Source: Epinephelus fuscoguttatus
Lineage: Eukaryota > Chordata > Actinopteri > Perciformes > Serranidae
Direction: 5' to 3'
DNA: 64,000 nucleotides
Assembly: GCF_011397635.1 (NCBI RefSeq)
Contig: NC_064770.1
Coordinates: 32,140,598-32,204,597, forward strand
Shown here: one piece after another, positions 10,939-24,600 of the stretch
How the letters are laid out: every line of letters begins with the position of its first letter
Position numbering within the stretch: the stretch's first letter is position 1
Notes under the pieces: generated by a model
Told to the model about the DNA's origin: nothing
The model's input: the letters and a program-made list of their open reading frames with translations, nothing else
Databases searched by the model: none
Program-made: the position numbers and the translations under genes

Positions 10939-11918
10939 TCAGTGCTGAGTCTCCACCTCCACCACAGTCCAGTCTCCAGGTGGAGAGCTGCCCCGGCTGT
11001 CTGGGGAGTAGCTGCTGACGGAGGTGACTGTGGAGGCAGGAGGGCTGACCTGAGGCAGCAGGTTGGGCCACATGCTGCTCTCCAAGGGGCTTAAGGTGCC
11101 CCCGGTCCCTACAGGGAGGAGGAGGAGCGGAGGGCAGCCACCGTCTCCAGACAGCATCAGGGTCTGGTTGATGAGCTGTTGGACCATGTCCACCTTCTTG
11201 TTCCATTCCAGTTCCTGCGGAGGCACTGGACGCAGCTGCCTGTGGAAATCCTGCGTGACGCTCTGGGGGTACAGCACCCTCCTCCCCACCACCTGCATGT
11301 TCCTGTTGTGCTCACCTCTGGCCTCATCCTCCTCGTCACTGGTTTCCATGGCTTCATAGATGGTGCAGAGCCCCGTGGACGGGGACAACATGACTCCAGT
11401 GGGGCTCCTCCTCAGCTGCTGCTGTTGTTGGATTTGTTTCTGCTGCATGCGGTACTGCTGCTCCAGCTCCAGCTGCCACTGCAGAACCTGCCTGCGGTGC
11501 CGGTGCTCCTGTTGCTGCTGCTGCAGCTGCAGCTGGAGGAGCTCCCTGCGTTGCTTTTCCAGCTGCTTCTGCTGCTCCAGCCTCAGCCGCTCCTCCTCCA
11601 GCCACTGCCTCTTCTGCCTCTCCTGCTCCTGACGGTGCTGCATTTCCCTCAGCTTCTCCTGGTGCTGCTCCAGCCTCCTTAACTGCTCTCCACCCATGCG
11701 ACCGTCAACGCTGGTCTCTATCAAAGGAGGCGGGGGTGCCATCTTGGCGAAATGCGCCGCGACAGTCGGATCAATGGGCCTCCTGTTGCCTGGGACCAGT
11801 GCCAGGTAGTGGCCATTGGCTATAGGGACAGCAGAAGTGTGGTTCTGGTTCCGGTTGTCTTCCCTTGAGTGTGTTTGCCACTTGTGACCTTCGTCCGCTT
11901 CACGTATCTTCTCGTCTC
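10939..11918 (-). CDS. Terminal coding exon of a Gln/Glu-rich coiled-coil protein
   Basis: I do not recognise the family. The exon starts after a strong acceptor, ttgactgtctcacag (AG at 11919-11920, minus sense), so the frame's Met at 11991 is probably intronic. It ends in WTVVEVETQH and a stop. In order it encodes a polar segment with HYLALVPGNRRPIDPTV, about 110 residues of charged heptad-like coiled coil running into poly-Gln (about 11390-11690), an acidic SDEEDEA patch, then a non-repetitive C-terminus with PQELEWNKKVDMVQQLINQT, LSPLESSMWP and a Ser/Pro tail. The ordered tail, free of stops and ending cleanly, argues for a real gene. Upstream exons were not found in 11.9-15.5 kb. It could be a cytoskeletal or scaffold protein, but no function is claimed. 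Confidence 0.72.
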
Positions 11919-13300
11919 CTGTGAGACAGTCAAGATCACTTGGTGCATCCATTAGAGATGCATGCATCAAACAGAACGGGTGGTACAACAACAGGAGGGT
12001 TCAGGAGAGATTTGACAAGAGGGCGAAGGTGTAACGAAAAAAAAAATACAGGGGCTCCGAAAATAAAGTGACATCCATGACACAGGAATAAATACACTGT
12101 ATCTATGAACAAATCATAAGGTAGTTACTGCATGATGTTTTCTCTCTTAAGTTGTCTTTCAAATAACCATATTTTCTCCTTGCGCACCACACTCACATCT
12201 GCTGCTTTGTCCTCTTTGAACACACTTTATCATGCAAGACAGCAGTCATGTGTACACAGTACAGTACAGACAACAGGTATTTGAAGAGACAGATGACAAC
12301 ATGGGGGACGTATCGACAAAAACATCACAGAAACTGACTGAATTGATTGAATGTATTTGTCATAAAATGATGCTAAAGGCAGCTCAATCCTTTGTAAGTG
12401 CCCCTATGTAACTGTATATTATACAAGGGAAGCAGTGGTGTCCCAAAACACAAACCTGAAGTAGGACTTGCATAGTCTCATGGATATATTTACAATTTAG
12501 TAAACAATCAGAGGGGTACGTGAGAGTCTAGAAAGGTTCTTCGTGTCAGGATTTTGATCAGAAGGAGCAGGCAGGCCAGAGGAAGAAGTCATGAAAGGGA
12601 GAAAGTGTTCTTGAGCTTCAACATTCAGGTGCATTCAGGTGGCCTGTACAAAGAGTTTATGTATGTTTGTCTGTGTGAGGGAAACATTCAGGAGGCTGCA
12701 GACACATGAGTAGTTTTCACCCTGTTTGAATGTTTAAAGCACGTCCATGTCGTGTTTCTGACCAGTGCTCGTGATATGGAGCAATGTTTAACTCATAAGT
12801 CCCTGAGTATGTGGGCGTTCATTTGGCCCCTGAGCAAAACACCAGAACCCCAAACAGCTAGATTTATTATGATGTTTAGATATGAAAAATATTGGTTTAT
12901 GTTGCTATTTTAAGTGACTGTATCCCAAAATAAGGTAGGAAAGACCCCCATAGTGCTGTACTCTTAAGTGTACCTTGTGCTGATAGTGCCTGCGTTTCAC
13001 TCTTTAAGTAAAAATTTGAATGCAGGACACATTTTAAGTTCTTCTGCTACCACTGCCAACACCAATATTCAGTTTAAGAAAGGGTGAAAACGAGACAGTG
13101 TTTGCCTGGGGCCGCAAAATTACTACGTCCGCCCCTGAAAAACCCTTAAATCGTTGCTACCTGCAGTCAGCGACACTGATGAAATACACTTAGCTGAGGT
13201 GTGATTTCCCAAATAGTCGCTTGCTTTGACATAACCACCGTGGTTTTACGGTATAGCATGGATTAAATTAGCAGAGGTATTCTGTCGGTGATATCGTTAG
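11919..13300. other. Upstream of the coiled-coil exon; no exon recognised
   Basis: This should be intron of the minus-strand coiled-coil gene if the acceptor at 11919 is right. A possible donor near 12197 was examined and rejected. No coding motif was seen. Confidence 0.4.
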
Positions 13301-13930
13301 GCTTTTAGTGTTATAAGTTAGTATGGCAGAGCCCTGAAGCCCCGCCCACACTGCTGCATGGAGCTGTTTGCGTGTTTATTTTAAGTTTAGGACTTAGTGC
13401 TGGATGTCAGCAAGACCGAAATATCCCAGTACCGAGTAGTATCGAAAAATCTTCAGTCAAACGATATCTGCATTCGATCCTTTTTGCGCAGGGATCTGAT
13501 CTCGGACCATCCAAACTTTCTGATGCTGCCATCTCCAGACTCGCTGTCCAAGCTAACACAGCAGCGAATGCTAACGTCCAACACCAAGCTGCTAAACGAT
13601 CCCAACAAATTCAAATCAACACCGAAACGGCTCGACCCTTTGATGCTAATACTTAGCCCTGTCACTGGGTGTGTGCGACTGGGTGGACTCTCACAACTGT
13701 CCCCAGCTCTGAGCTCACACTCCTGCATCTACAACCAGTACAGTCCATAGTGGGCTAAGGTTGCTCGGTGTGTACGACAGAGTTGGCAGCTCGATGTCAC
13801 CAAAACATTCGTAAGTATGGCTATAGGACAGACCACTCCATTCATATTATGGGTAATGAATGAAGTACTCTATTGGTATTGGTATCACTTTGAGGGTACT
13901 GGTATTGTAATTTTTTAAATGATACCCAAC
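13301..13930. mobile_element. Repeat patch, probable MITE remnant
   Basis: The sequence has AGTACCGAGTAGTATCGAAA near 13430 and, at about 13870-13925, TTGGTATTGGTATCACTTTG followed by GATACCCAACCCA. These resemble the interior and end of the fish hAT-like MITEs that start TAGGGTTGGGTA. The open frames of 94 and 117 codons here have no recognisable domain and overlap in different frames, as expected for repeat DNA. Confidence 0.4.
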
Positions 13931-14049
13931 CCAACTGAACACCCATAGGTCCCCAGGACTTCACCCGCCAGGTGTCAAATAGATTGGATGAACGGATTTC
14001 TTGCTTTATAGTTAGATTCAGCTTTTTAAGTGTTTTGTGAAAAGGTAAA

Positions 14050-15507
14050 TACATTCAACACGTTTGTTAAACCTCCACAGGGCACCTTCTAAGTGAGCAC
14101 CACCTGCCGAGGTCTGAATGTGATGTTGGTCAGCCGGTGTAGTGTCTGTAAATGTCATGAGGGCAACAGCATGCTGGAGAACAGGGCACAGGGACACCAT
14201 CAGAATCACCTCCTTGATTTGACCAAAATTCCATTTTAGATACAACACCATTGTACAATGTTGCATCACTTCCTGTTTACCGGTCATTCCCATGGTGAGG
14301 AGTTTGAGACGCCATGGGAAATCAGTCGTGTAAACACACAAATACACAGCGACTCGGACACGAGGACAGTAAAGTTCAGGCATGCTGGATCCACAGGGAA
14401 AATAAGAAACAGGAACAAAATGCCTTGCAATGATGTTTTAATGGAATTTTGAAAGATAACCTAGTGTGAACCATTCATCGATGAACATGTCTAGTGTAGA
14501 ACTGTTTCAAATTCAAGGTAGTACACAGTCTTTTATGTTAGTTAAACATGCAATATACTGTTGAAATAGTAAACCAAACGCTCACTATGAAAACGTTTCA
14601 GCGAGTGTAAAGCTCAACTGTGAGAGCGATGTAGGACAATGCAGGGTCTCATCACAAATAAAAGGCTAGTTGTTAGTCTGGAACACAAATGATCAGCTAA
14701 CTGAGGCTTGAAGCTTAGCCACTTAAAACCAAATGCCTGAAACACATACTGTACGTGACTGCACGTTATATACCTTAACAACCTATGCAAAGAGCGTAGA
14801 GCCTCTTGAAGCACACATTAAAAACTTCACCAACTGCAATCTAATACTCCCACACCTACCTCAACAAATCTGCCGTGTTAATATCTAGCCTTTATTTTGA
14901 TAGCTAAAAGTCTTGAAACACAAACTTTTAAAATGTGACTAGTCGCTATGGTGCTGTTGAACATGAAGCGTGTGTACACAGGGTAGGGAGGACCAGGTTT
15001 CAACAGAAAAAAAACAAAAACAAAAAAACAACAAATAAGCAAATACAAAACAAAAAAAATCATTGACATTTGTTCGGTAAAAACAGTAGGATAAATACAC
15101 AATGAGTCCATTTCATTCCATCTGTGTTTTTTTTTTTCTTTTTCGGTTTAAAAGCTCAGTCACAGTGGACCAAATCAGTCAGTACCCCATCAGGGGCTAC
15201 AGAATAAGCAGTGTTACTTAAAAAGAACATTCTACTAGAAAATGGTAGTAGCTATTGTACATAAAGGAGTTTAAGCCGTACACTCATAACCATGACCATA
15301 ACAGTATGAAAGAGGGAGGCTTCATTTAAAAATTGCTACAGTCATGTTTTTTCCATCTTCTTTATTCATTTTTTAAAATCTTTTCCTACAATCTTGCTCT
15401 CCTTTTTTTTCTTCTAACCCATCTAACCCAACTGGAGAGAAAACGAACAACAGGTAACGGGGGAGGGTTGCGGGGAAAAGGTGCATTCCAGGGGTAAGAG
15501 GAGGGAC
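14050..15507 (-). other. Probable 3'UTR of the PRR36-like gene
   Basis: AT-rich, non-repetitive sequence directly downstream of the stop codon at 15508 on the minus strand. Minus-strand AATAAA occurs at about 15362 (plus ctttattc) and about 14890 (plus tttatt). A- and T-rich runs lie at 15000-15060 and 15125-15145. The UTR length cannot be fixed from sequence alone. Confidence 0.45.
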
Positions 15508-18500
15508 TTATACATTACCTGCCAGAAAACTATCAGTCTTATCACATATGGTGGAGTAGTACGGCGGCTGGCTGTCGCCGGCTTCTTCGGAATCCTCCGC
15601 CCCGAGGTGGTGACTGGGCTCCAGCGGGTCGACGTCCTCCAGGTGGTCTGCTGCAAGCTTTCCCCCCAGCATGTAGTGGTGCTCATCTAGACTGCCAGGC
15701 TGGTTGACTCCCGGGTAGCCCAAAGGCATCAGGTCCACGGGTCTGCCGAACAGGTCGTCTGCCTGGGCGGCGGCAGCAGCTGACGGCAGGGTGAGCTCCT
15801 TGATGAGGGAGGGGTCCTTGGCCTCCTCTGGCAGCTGCTCCTCATTCTCCAAGGAGAAGATCCCTGGGCTCTTTCCGCAGCTCTCAGCCATGGAGTGGGC
15901 ATTGGAGTTGGATGTGGTGCAGTCGAAGCCGTAAGATGCCACAGAGTTGGCTGACTGAGGGGTGGTTCCACCTCCGTCCTCTTCGCCTTCTCCGGCTGGT
16001 GTGTCCCCCGCCTCCTCATCCTCCTCAAGAGCTGGCAGATTACAGGTGGGAGGAGGGCTTTCAAAACCGGCGCTCTCGTCCATCATGACTGGCGCATCAG
16101 GGTCGTTGATTTGCATCTCGCCCTCTGTGTCGCTTGCCTCGTCTCCTGAGGTGGATGGGGAGGACGGGGCGGATGCAGGAGCGGTTGGGGGTCCTGTTCC
16201 AAGGACCTCGTCGGCGGGGAGTGTCTCAGCCTCCTCCTCCTCTCCGTCGCCTTTCTCCAAGTGAATACCCAGGTCCTGCTCCATGTCAGGCTGGACTGAA
16301 GCAGGCACTGGGGTCTGCTGTTTGTCAGAACGGGACTCCACCCCAGAGCTGCTGTCGTAGTCACGGAGCTCCTCTGGTGTGCTCGTCTCGCTGCTGCTAT
16401 GAGCTGTGCCGCCCAGAGTGCCGGGCTGGGATGTGCCCACAGCTGGGGCAGCAAATAGGGCATGAGCCTCCTCGTCTGCTGAGCCCTTCATCTCCTCGTG
16501 GTGCTGCTGGGGCTCCTGCTCTGACTCAGGAGCAAAGGAAGGAGCGCTGCTGTCCAAACGGGCCTGGGCTGGAGACAGGATGGGTGTTTCAGATTCAGCA
16601 GCACCGTGGTCAGAAACAGGGCTGGGGGAGGAGACAGAGAGCAGAGATGCTGGTTGAGCCCAGGTATCACAGAAGGGGTTGGACTGGCCCCAGGAGGAAG
16701 TAGGAGGGACGCAAGGAGGAGGACCAGAGCGATTTAGGTTATCTAAACGCTCCTCCTCATTAAAGTCATCTTCGTCTACATTCCCACAGCTCTCTGTCAC
16801 TCCTTCACTGTGCATCTCTACATCCTCATCCTCATCTTCATCATGCTCCTGCTGCTGGAAAGCTTTGTGATGTTCCTCTACTCTCTCTGAACTCAGGTCC
16901 ATATCATCCACCCGCTCATCCTCTTCATCCTCGTCTTCCTCCTCCTCATTGGCCAGGGTTTCCACATTGGGAGAACCCATCAGATTACCATCTCCTTCAG
17001 AGCCGCGGAGGCTTGAGTCGACCAGGGCATCTGAGCTCTGGGTGCCCTCCAGTATTGCGGTGTGCTGGGTGCTGCTGAGGTCGGAGACTCCCTGCTGCCG
17101 ACTGCTGGTGCAGCTGCTCACGTCCTCAGAGTCCATCCCAGACAGCTGGTCGTCACCATGCCACCCTGCGGAGCCACTGAAGGCCGAGGACCTCACCTGG
17201 AACTCCTCAGAGGGCTGAGATGTGCTCATGTCAGTGACCAAGGATGAAGGCTGGTGGCCTAGTCTCCTCTGTTCCTCATCTTCATCCTCCTCCTCTTCAT
17301 CATCATCCTCATTTATCTCCTCATCAGCCTTTTCCACTGCCTCCTCCTTTTCATGAGGGGACATCAGGTCCCTGGAGGTGAAATCATCCATGGGCGAGAC
17401 ACCCAACAAGTGAGGCTGTGGCGTCATGCTGAAGGCCCCTGCAGATGCAGCTATGGAGGTAGGCATGAACAGGTTCTCCTTGTCTTCCTCCTCCTCCTCT
17501 TCCTCCTCCCTTGTCTCCTGTGCCTCTTCATTCTCCTTTTCCTCTTCTGTCTGGACTAAACTCTGAGGAGCAAAGTCAGACAGAGCCTGGTTCCTGTCCC
17601 AGGGGTCAGACTGCATGTCGAGCAGAGAGGAGGCGTTCTGCGGCTCTCTGACAGGAGAAACAGGACCTGTTGGGGAACTAGGAGGAGACATGACAGTGGT
17701 TCCCAGAGAGGGAACGGAGTCGTTGGTAGACTCTTCGAATTTGAAGAGGTCCAGCTGAGCTGACGGCTGTACACTGGGGGCTGCTTCCTGGACTGGTTCA
17801 GCTCTTACATCTGTCTCTGCTGACACAGACAGGGGTTCTGGGAGGGGCTCAGGAGATGTTTCTCGTATTTGAACAGGACTTGGTTCTCGTACGGGTTCTG
17901 GTGTCGGTTCTCGTAAAGGTTCTGGTGTCGGTTCCCTTACAGGTTCTGGTGTCAGTTCTCGTATAGGTTCTGGTGTCAGTTCCCTTACAGGTTCTGGTGT
18001 CGGTTCTCGTATAGGTTCTGGTGTTGGTTCCCATACTGGTTCTGGTGTTGGTTCCCTTACAGGTTCTGGTGTCGGTTCTCGTATAGGTTCTGGTGTTGGT
18101 TCCCGTACTGGTTCTGGTGTTGGTTCTCGCAGTGGTTCTAACACTGGTGCACACACTGGTTCTGGTGTGATGTCTGAAGTTTTTTCTTGCACTGCTTCAT
18201 TCTGGCTGGGCGTCAGTTCCAGTGCGTCTGCAGCAGATGGCTCCACAGCTGCTTCTGGTTCCTCCGACCCGGCGATGGCAGCTGCCGCCGTAGCGATAGC
18301 TGCAGCAGCAGCTGCAGCAGCGGCTATTTCCTTTTCAGGTTCCTTTTCTGCAGCTTTGGCGCCACGTTTCACTGGAGTCGGGGTGCTGCTGCCCACCGTT
18401 TTCTTGGGGGTGGAGGTCTTGGCTGCAGCGGTTTTGGATGCAGGGGTCTTGGAAGCATCCTTGCTAGGCGTGGGCTTACTTTCTGCTTTGGAGCGGTTGG

Positions 18501-18665
18501 GTGTCTTTGTGTCTGCAGCTTTACTGGCAGCAGGCTTTTTGGCGGTGACGTCTGATTTTGAGGCGGTTTTGGGGGTCTCAGGTTTTGCCGGCTTTGTTGT
18601 AGAGGAGGGGCGAGTGAGGGGAGACTCAGGCTTTTTGGATGCTGAAGTGGCTGTTTTGGTAACAT
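15508..18665 (-). CDS. prr36: PRR36-like large terminal exon
   Basis: The acceptor is ttttctcccccag at 18666-18667. The exon gives about 1,052 residues: DVTKTATSASKKPESP, a basic Thr/Lys/Pro region, poly-Ala, the octapeptide repeat, multiple Glu/Asp runs, Ser/Pro/Glu-rich sequence, and the ordered C-terminus ending LAGNV and a stop. The Met at 18699 in this open frame lies in the intron and is not the start. Confidence 0.9.
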
Positions 18666-21600
18666 CTGGGGGAGAAAACACAGGACAAGGAACAGGCAAA
18701 CATTATATAATTAAACTAAGCAACAGCATATTATAATGGACAAAAAAGCAACTGAATATGGAAGCTTTCTCTCTCAAACTGAGGATGTGGCACATGAAGT
18801 TTAAATGGATCAGATACATCCTGTCTTGTGCATCCCTGCTCATGACATTATCATTTTGTTTTGTGTTTTACCTTTTTTCACAGGGGTTGTGTTCTTGGAT
18901 GTTTGTGATGCTGGAGGTTTGCCACCAGAGGGGGTAGTGGAGGTTAGTTTGGAGGCAGCAGGCTTGGCAGTGGTGGAGGAGGGGGTTTTAGGGGTGGCAG
19001 TTTTGGCTGTAGCTGGGGAGCTCTTGGTTGTGCTGGTAGTGGGTGGCCGGGTTGAGCCTGTGGCAGGACGAGGTGATGCTGCCGCGCCAGTTGAAGGCCT
19101 GAAGAAACAAGACAAAGAAGGTTGAGAGATACAGAGAGGTTCTTAAGCACAGACATCAGAGGCAGAGATACAATGCCGGTTTCAAATTACGAATACAATG
19201 ATTCAATATCCCAAAGAGACGGGCATATTTGTGTTGTTGACTTCTTTATTTACAAAAAAATACTGATGATAGATTGAAAGTGACTGAGGCATCTGAGCTG
19301 TCAGGCCACAGCTGGAGGCAAACATCAGGTTTCTCCCTGATCCCTGTTGGTCAGCCCTAAACTATAAGTGCCTCAGAATGGTTCTGACAGGGAGCAAGAC
19401 TTTGTCGTGTCATTCATTAGTCACTTGTACTGCCAGAGGATGCCCTAAAGACAGCACACATGAGCAACACTGCTTGCATAGATTGCAAGACTAAGAAACA
19501 AATCATGTAGGGATAAGGAGAGGAGAGGCCTTTTTTAATGGGTGCACAAGCAGCCAAGAGCTCTGACCTAAAAAACTTTCACAGATGTGGCATAAGAAGC
19601 CTAATTCCACTGAGTACTTGTTAACATGTTTCCACAAGGAACTCGCCGCTGAAGACTTTCAAAGACAAGAGGGCAGACTGACAACTCATTTTTATTGATT
19701 CAAAACTCTACCTGGATCAGAATGACAGACACATTACAACTATGTTAAAGTCCTCACGCTAGTTTCCTGTCAGTTTTTGTATTGACTCAAAAACATTTTA
19801 GACTTGCTTTTAAGGCACTTCATTGCACCTGCCTATTTGTCTGACGTGCTTGCATTGTATGAACCAGGTCAGCCCCTCAGGCCCTCTGGCACAAGTCTTG
19901 AAGTTGTTCCAAAGTGCAGCAAAAGAACTAAAGATACAGTTGGTATTTATGAGCAAGCCCACAATACGTCACATCCTTTCATGCCAAGGGGGGAAACAAA
20001 GCAGCGTTCACTGCTGTGCTGAAGAGTCACTGTGTAGCTTTCAGCAGGTTGAATCCATCCAATCCAAAAATCCATTTCATCTAAAGTAAATGTAACATTG
20101 TCTATGTATGTTATAGATGTGTATTATGTGCATTTAAAAGCTCCCAGCAATTACAGGCTGGGGGAAAGCCCCACGCCCCTAACTCTGACCAGACACTGAC
20201 TGTATCTATCAGTTAGGCACCATGTATTTTATTGTCTTTGATCTATTTTATATTTTTATTACTTCACTTTTTTTCTTGTGTCAGTCTCAAATTGTTTATA
20301 TTTGTCGTTGTCTTTATTATCAGCTTGTTCAGTCATCTGTTAAGCACACTAAATTGTTCTAACCTGTATGAAGGCAGCTATACAATTAAAGTTTGACAGA
20401 TTGATTGATTATAGAAGACTATGAGCAAACAGCATGATGTGAGGAATCTGCATTTACTAAATAATAAATCGACCGTGTCTTCAGTGTAGCAGCATCTGAG
20501 GCCAAGCTCACACTTCCACAGGCTCATGACAAACTCCCCCGAGGGGCTATGAAGTGAGGCAGTCTGGACGGTGAGTCACAATGGACCCCAGAGAGGCATC
20601 CCGACCCGAGTCAACCCTGTCCCTGATCCCTCGTCTATACCCACTGCCCACGAGGGAATGACACTTGGGGTGGTGTGCATCAGCCTGCCTGCTTTGGCGG
20701 CCGGCCTGGCCCAGAGGCTGGCTTCTATGTCACATTTGAGCGAAGTAACCTACATCTAGTAGTCCTGACAAGGCTGTGGTGTGCAATCTCGTGGGCCCAC
20801 GCTACACTAACTGCCTGTTTCTAAATAAAGAATTGAGCTAGTGCTGGCAGAAAGAGAACGGGGAGGTAGTGGGAGAGAGTGAAGATGTCTGGGACCATGT
20901 TAATCTTTAATACTGAAAGAAGAACAAAAATAACTTCTCAAAATCCCCCAGCTGGAGCCCTGGGCTGTGGTGAAAGCAGTACACTCATTGTACAAGGGCA
21001 GTGAAGAGGTGCGTGCTCTCCACAACCTGGCAAAGGTACTGAACACAGTTTTGGTAACATGAAATAAGATTAAAGCCAGGGAGCAACGGGTGGCAACACA
21101 ATCGGGGTGTGGTCACGTCAGAAGTTCAAACAAGCTCTTACAGCTGATCCTCGTCATTTAGAATTAGCTTTGGGGTAGTGAAAGATGTGTTACTGATACT
21201 GAGGCTGTCGGATCATGTTGATGCAGTTTTACTGATATAAAAAACCACTAACACACTTATCTGTGACGCACTGATGTTCTGTGTTTGGACCTGACTGGAA
21301 AATCAGCAAAATGCTGATGAAGACATTTGCTAATAAATGTGTTAGTGTTCTTGTAGCCAAACAAAACCCTCTCAGAACCTTGGACCAGATATGATGAAAA
21401 TGTCTATCAGGTGGCACAGTGGTGAAATGTTGGCTGCAGCGCTAGCTAAGGGAAAACTGTTTTAACAGCAAATCTATTCTTTTAATCAGACAGTTTAGTC
21501 TGAGCAAATAAATTCTATCTAAAATACATTCTCTACTGGGAAGCTGACGGGTGGTCCAAAAAGTGGTGGGGAAAAAAGATTCACTTAAGTATCGCAATTT

Positions 21601-24600
21601 TACATTTTACGGTGTTTCGTTCAGTTTTATAAAGTCTGAATTTATGTAATTCAAATGCGGAGCTGGAAAGAAGTTGCCTTGTTTATTGTGGTAATCCATG
21701 AGTAACATGACGTCGGACGAAGGATGGACCTTCAGCTGCACGAATAGCAACTGTCACAGCTCAAGTTTCTTAAGTTTTTTTTTTTTAAATTACATTCATT
21801 CGTGTTGTTATTTTACTTGAACTATCTCCGTTTGATTCCACTCTCACCTGGTGCACCAGCAGTTACTAGGGTTGGGTCAGTATGAGGGAAAAAAAAAAAA
21901 AAAAAAAAAAAAAAAACGGTCCGATTTTTGTAAAAAACCGCATCAAGTCGGTAATACCGGATTTTCGCCACTTGGGGGCGCAATTGACTCATTTAAAATA
22001 AAAAACGACCTTAGGACAACAGAGTGACAGTAACAAGTTGTTTCTTTTATTCCTTACAAATAAATTTTGCAGCTTACTCAATCAGTGCAAACAAGGGTTG
22101 CCTCCTTTGTCTGGCTCAAAGCCAAAGTGTTGCCATAGTGGCGCATTCCTTGATTTCGTCAAGACTAAATTGTCCGCCATTATCGACTCCCAGTCATTAT
22201 TAAACAAACTCCAGGCTACAACAAAAGCGCATGCGCACTCGCACTTCCTAGCTCAATCCCCGCCCCACCCCCTTCTCTCTCCTGCTTGCTGTGCGCTTGG
22301 TGAAGAGGCAGACACAGGTGCTCACAGACTCGGGCTTACTATAAGCGGAGCGGACTACGTGAAAAAAGTCCGTGAAAAATCCCAGCGATGTGAAAAATAC
22401 ATGCAGAAGTCTTTTGTGTGACACTTAGCGTGCACAAGCCTTGCGGACGTCCACTTTTACTGGGCAGACCTCCGCGGCGTCACCTCCGTGTACGTTCTGC
22501 CCGAGTATGCGGTCCGGTCGGTCTCAAAAAATAAAACCCGGTCCAAGACGGAGTACCGGACCGAATTGGTATTACCGAGAACCGACCCAACCCTAGTAGT
22601 TACAGCAACTCAAATTCAGCCAGCCCAGCGCAAACTCCCAACCAGATCAGTAAACTTTCTGTTGCTGCCGTTACACAGATTAGAACCAGTCTGCTCTGAC
22701 CCCGGTGCTGGGGTTTGCACTGCAACTGAAGGTGTGTCTCCAGAGCTAAGGCTTGCTCTCCTCTCAGGGAATACTCTCCTAACAGCGGGGAGAAGTGGAG
22801 ATGCTGTGGATTGACTAGATCTTGTGTCATTTGTGGGCTGAGAGGGAGTGAGAGTGGGAGACAGAGCTGAGCAAATCAATGCGCTGTGCACAACTCTAGT
22901 AGATAATCAGTAAGTGCCGGTCAGCATTGATATTATGGCAGTCTCCACAGATGAATCAATGTATGGGGAACACTGTAGGGACAGCTATATGTAGCCGTTT
23001 AAGATAACTTCAAAATGTATATAATTATTTTTTTCTTTTTTGCATGTACGTTTTAGTAAGTAGGTAAATAATGTAAATTTAATACAGCACCTTTGATAGA
23101 GTGAGGTTTAACTGCGGTAAAACTGTTAAAAATAGGACCATAAAAACAGTTAGTTTATTAGCAATAGCAGTTTATTTGCAATTTAAAAGTAAGACACTGA
23201 CCGACTTAGATGTGTGCTGTTTTTGGAAATATGTCTCATGATATACAGCCTTGAAAGAGTATACTTCAACTTTTTCCCATGGTCTAGTCTTCAAAAAGAA
23301 AACAAAATTCACAATAAATCGTAACAATGAATGGCAACACTTAAATATCAAAATACATATCAAATCAGTAACCAAGTATCGTGATAGTAATGAATCGTGA
23401 GATAAGCATATGGTCCCAGCCCTACCACAAAGTTTTGCATCCTTAACTTAAATTAAGAAACGCTGAATGAGATGTTAAGATTTTAAGCTTGACATTGTTC
23501 GCCAGTGGACAAGATGTTAAAAGGTGAAATAAGAATAAGCTCTTGAAAAAGGATGTTTGAGTCTGTGATGCCTGAGTTAGAGAGTAAAAGATAAGAAATG
23601 AATTACAGGGGAAGGAGAGAATTAAAAGATAGAGGACCTGGCATTAGAGATGAAGTATGCTGAGGGGATATTCAGAGAGAGCATTCACAATAATCTGTCT
23701 GATAAAAGGAATATGGATAATCCAAAAGGGCAGGACGACTTCAGAGAGTGCTCGAAATGAACCAGGCCACTGAGAGAGAGAAAGAGGGAGGAGTGAGATA
23801 GAGACCAAGACAGAGAGAAAGAGATGGGACGGAGGGGCCACATAATACTCCGATTAAACATTATCTTCGATCAATGTCTTCTTCTTCCTTATCAGAGAAT
23901 ACAGACATAAACCCGTTACAGTATTAAAGAGACCAGGCCACAGCAAAATAAGGTCTTGTGTTGTTGTGAGATCACAAGTTTTTTAACAACACTTGGCCGT
24001 GGTGACAATGCCTGGATACAGTGATGCATTGATGCCTGAATCATTTTAAGCGTCCATTCATTCTGTAATTATGCTCACTGTCAGCTGAATGACAGAGAGG
24101 CCTGTAAGAGTTATTGTACTCTTTAAATGATTCTATTTTAACTCAATGGGCAGCTTGTAAGAAGCTGTGTTCATTGTTCACATCTCACCACAGGCCTCGA
24201 GGAGAGAAACAACACCATGAATCCGGGTTAAGGCAAATGTTGGACAGAAAGCCCAGAAATGCACTGGAGCTGAAAAATGGGATGATTGACAGTTAGATGC
24301 TGCAGGCGCACTGAGGCACACAGAAAAAAACTAAAGTTCGCCTTGGTGGCCTGAGGATCATTAATAACATTCTAGATTTATTGCAACTACACACTTGTGT
24401 GAACGGTTGCCTGCTGGTGCTGCTTTGCTGTGATACAACAAGAGTCAGGCTATGATTTAAATAATGAGATGCACCATGAAAGGGGCAAATGAGTAAGCAG
24501 GAGCTAAGCAAGCATGCAGGCAGGCAGACATGTTCCCTGCAGGAGAGGCGAGAAACAGTGGAGGAAGGACCTCCCTCCTCTCAAGACAAAAAGCAAATTA

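Noticed and set aside
11179..11682. 167-codon + strand Leu-rich frame
   Set aside because: It is the complement of the coiled-coil exon's Gln/Glu-rich codons.
12197..12240. Possible upstream exon of the coiled-coil gene ending GCAGAT|gtgagt on the minus strand
   Set aside because: Joining the ATG-bearing frame to the exon at 11918 would create an in-frame TGA, and the other frames contain stops.
13372..13750. 94- and 117-codon + strand frames
   Set aside because: Overlapping frames within a MITE-like repeat patch; no recognisable domain.
17849..18154. Minus-strand 101-codon Thr/Arg repeat frame
   Set aside because: Shadow of the octapeptide minisatellite in another frame of the same exon.
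18666..18699. Met at 18699 as start of the large PRR36-like frame
   Set aside because: It lies in the intron before a strong acceptor; upstream exons join in phase.
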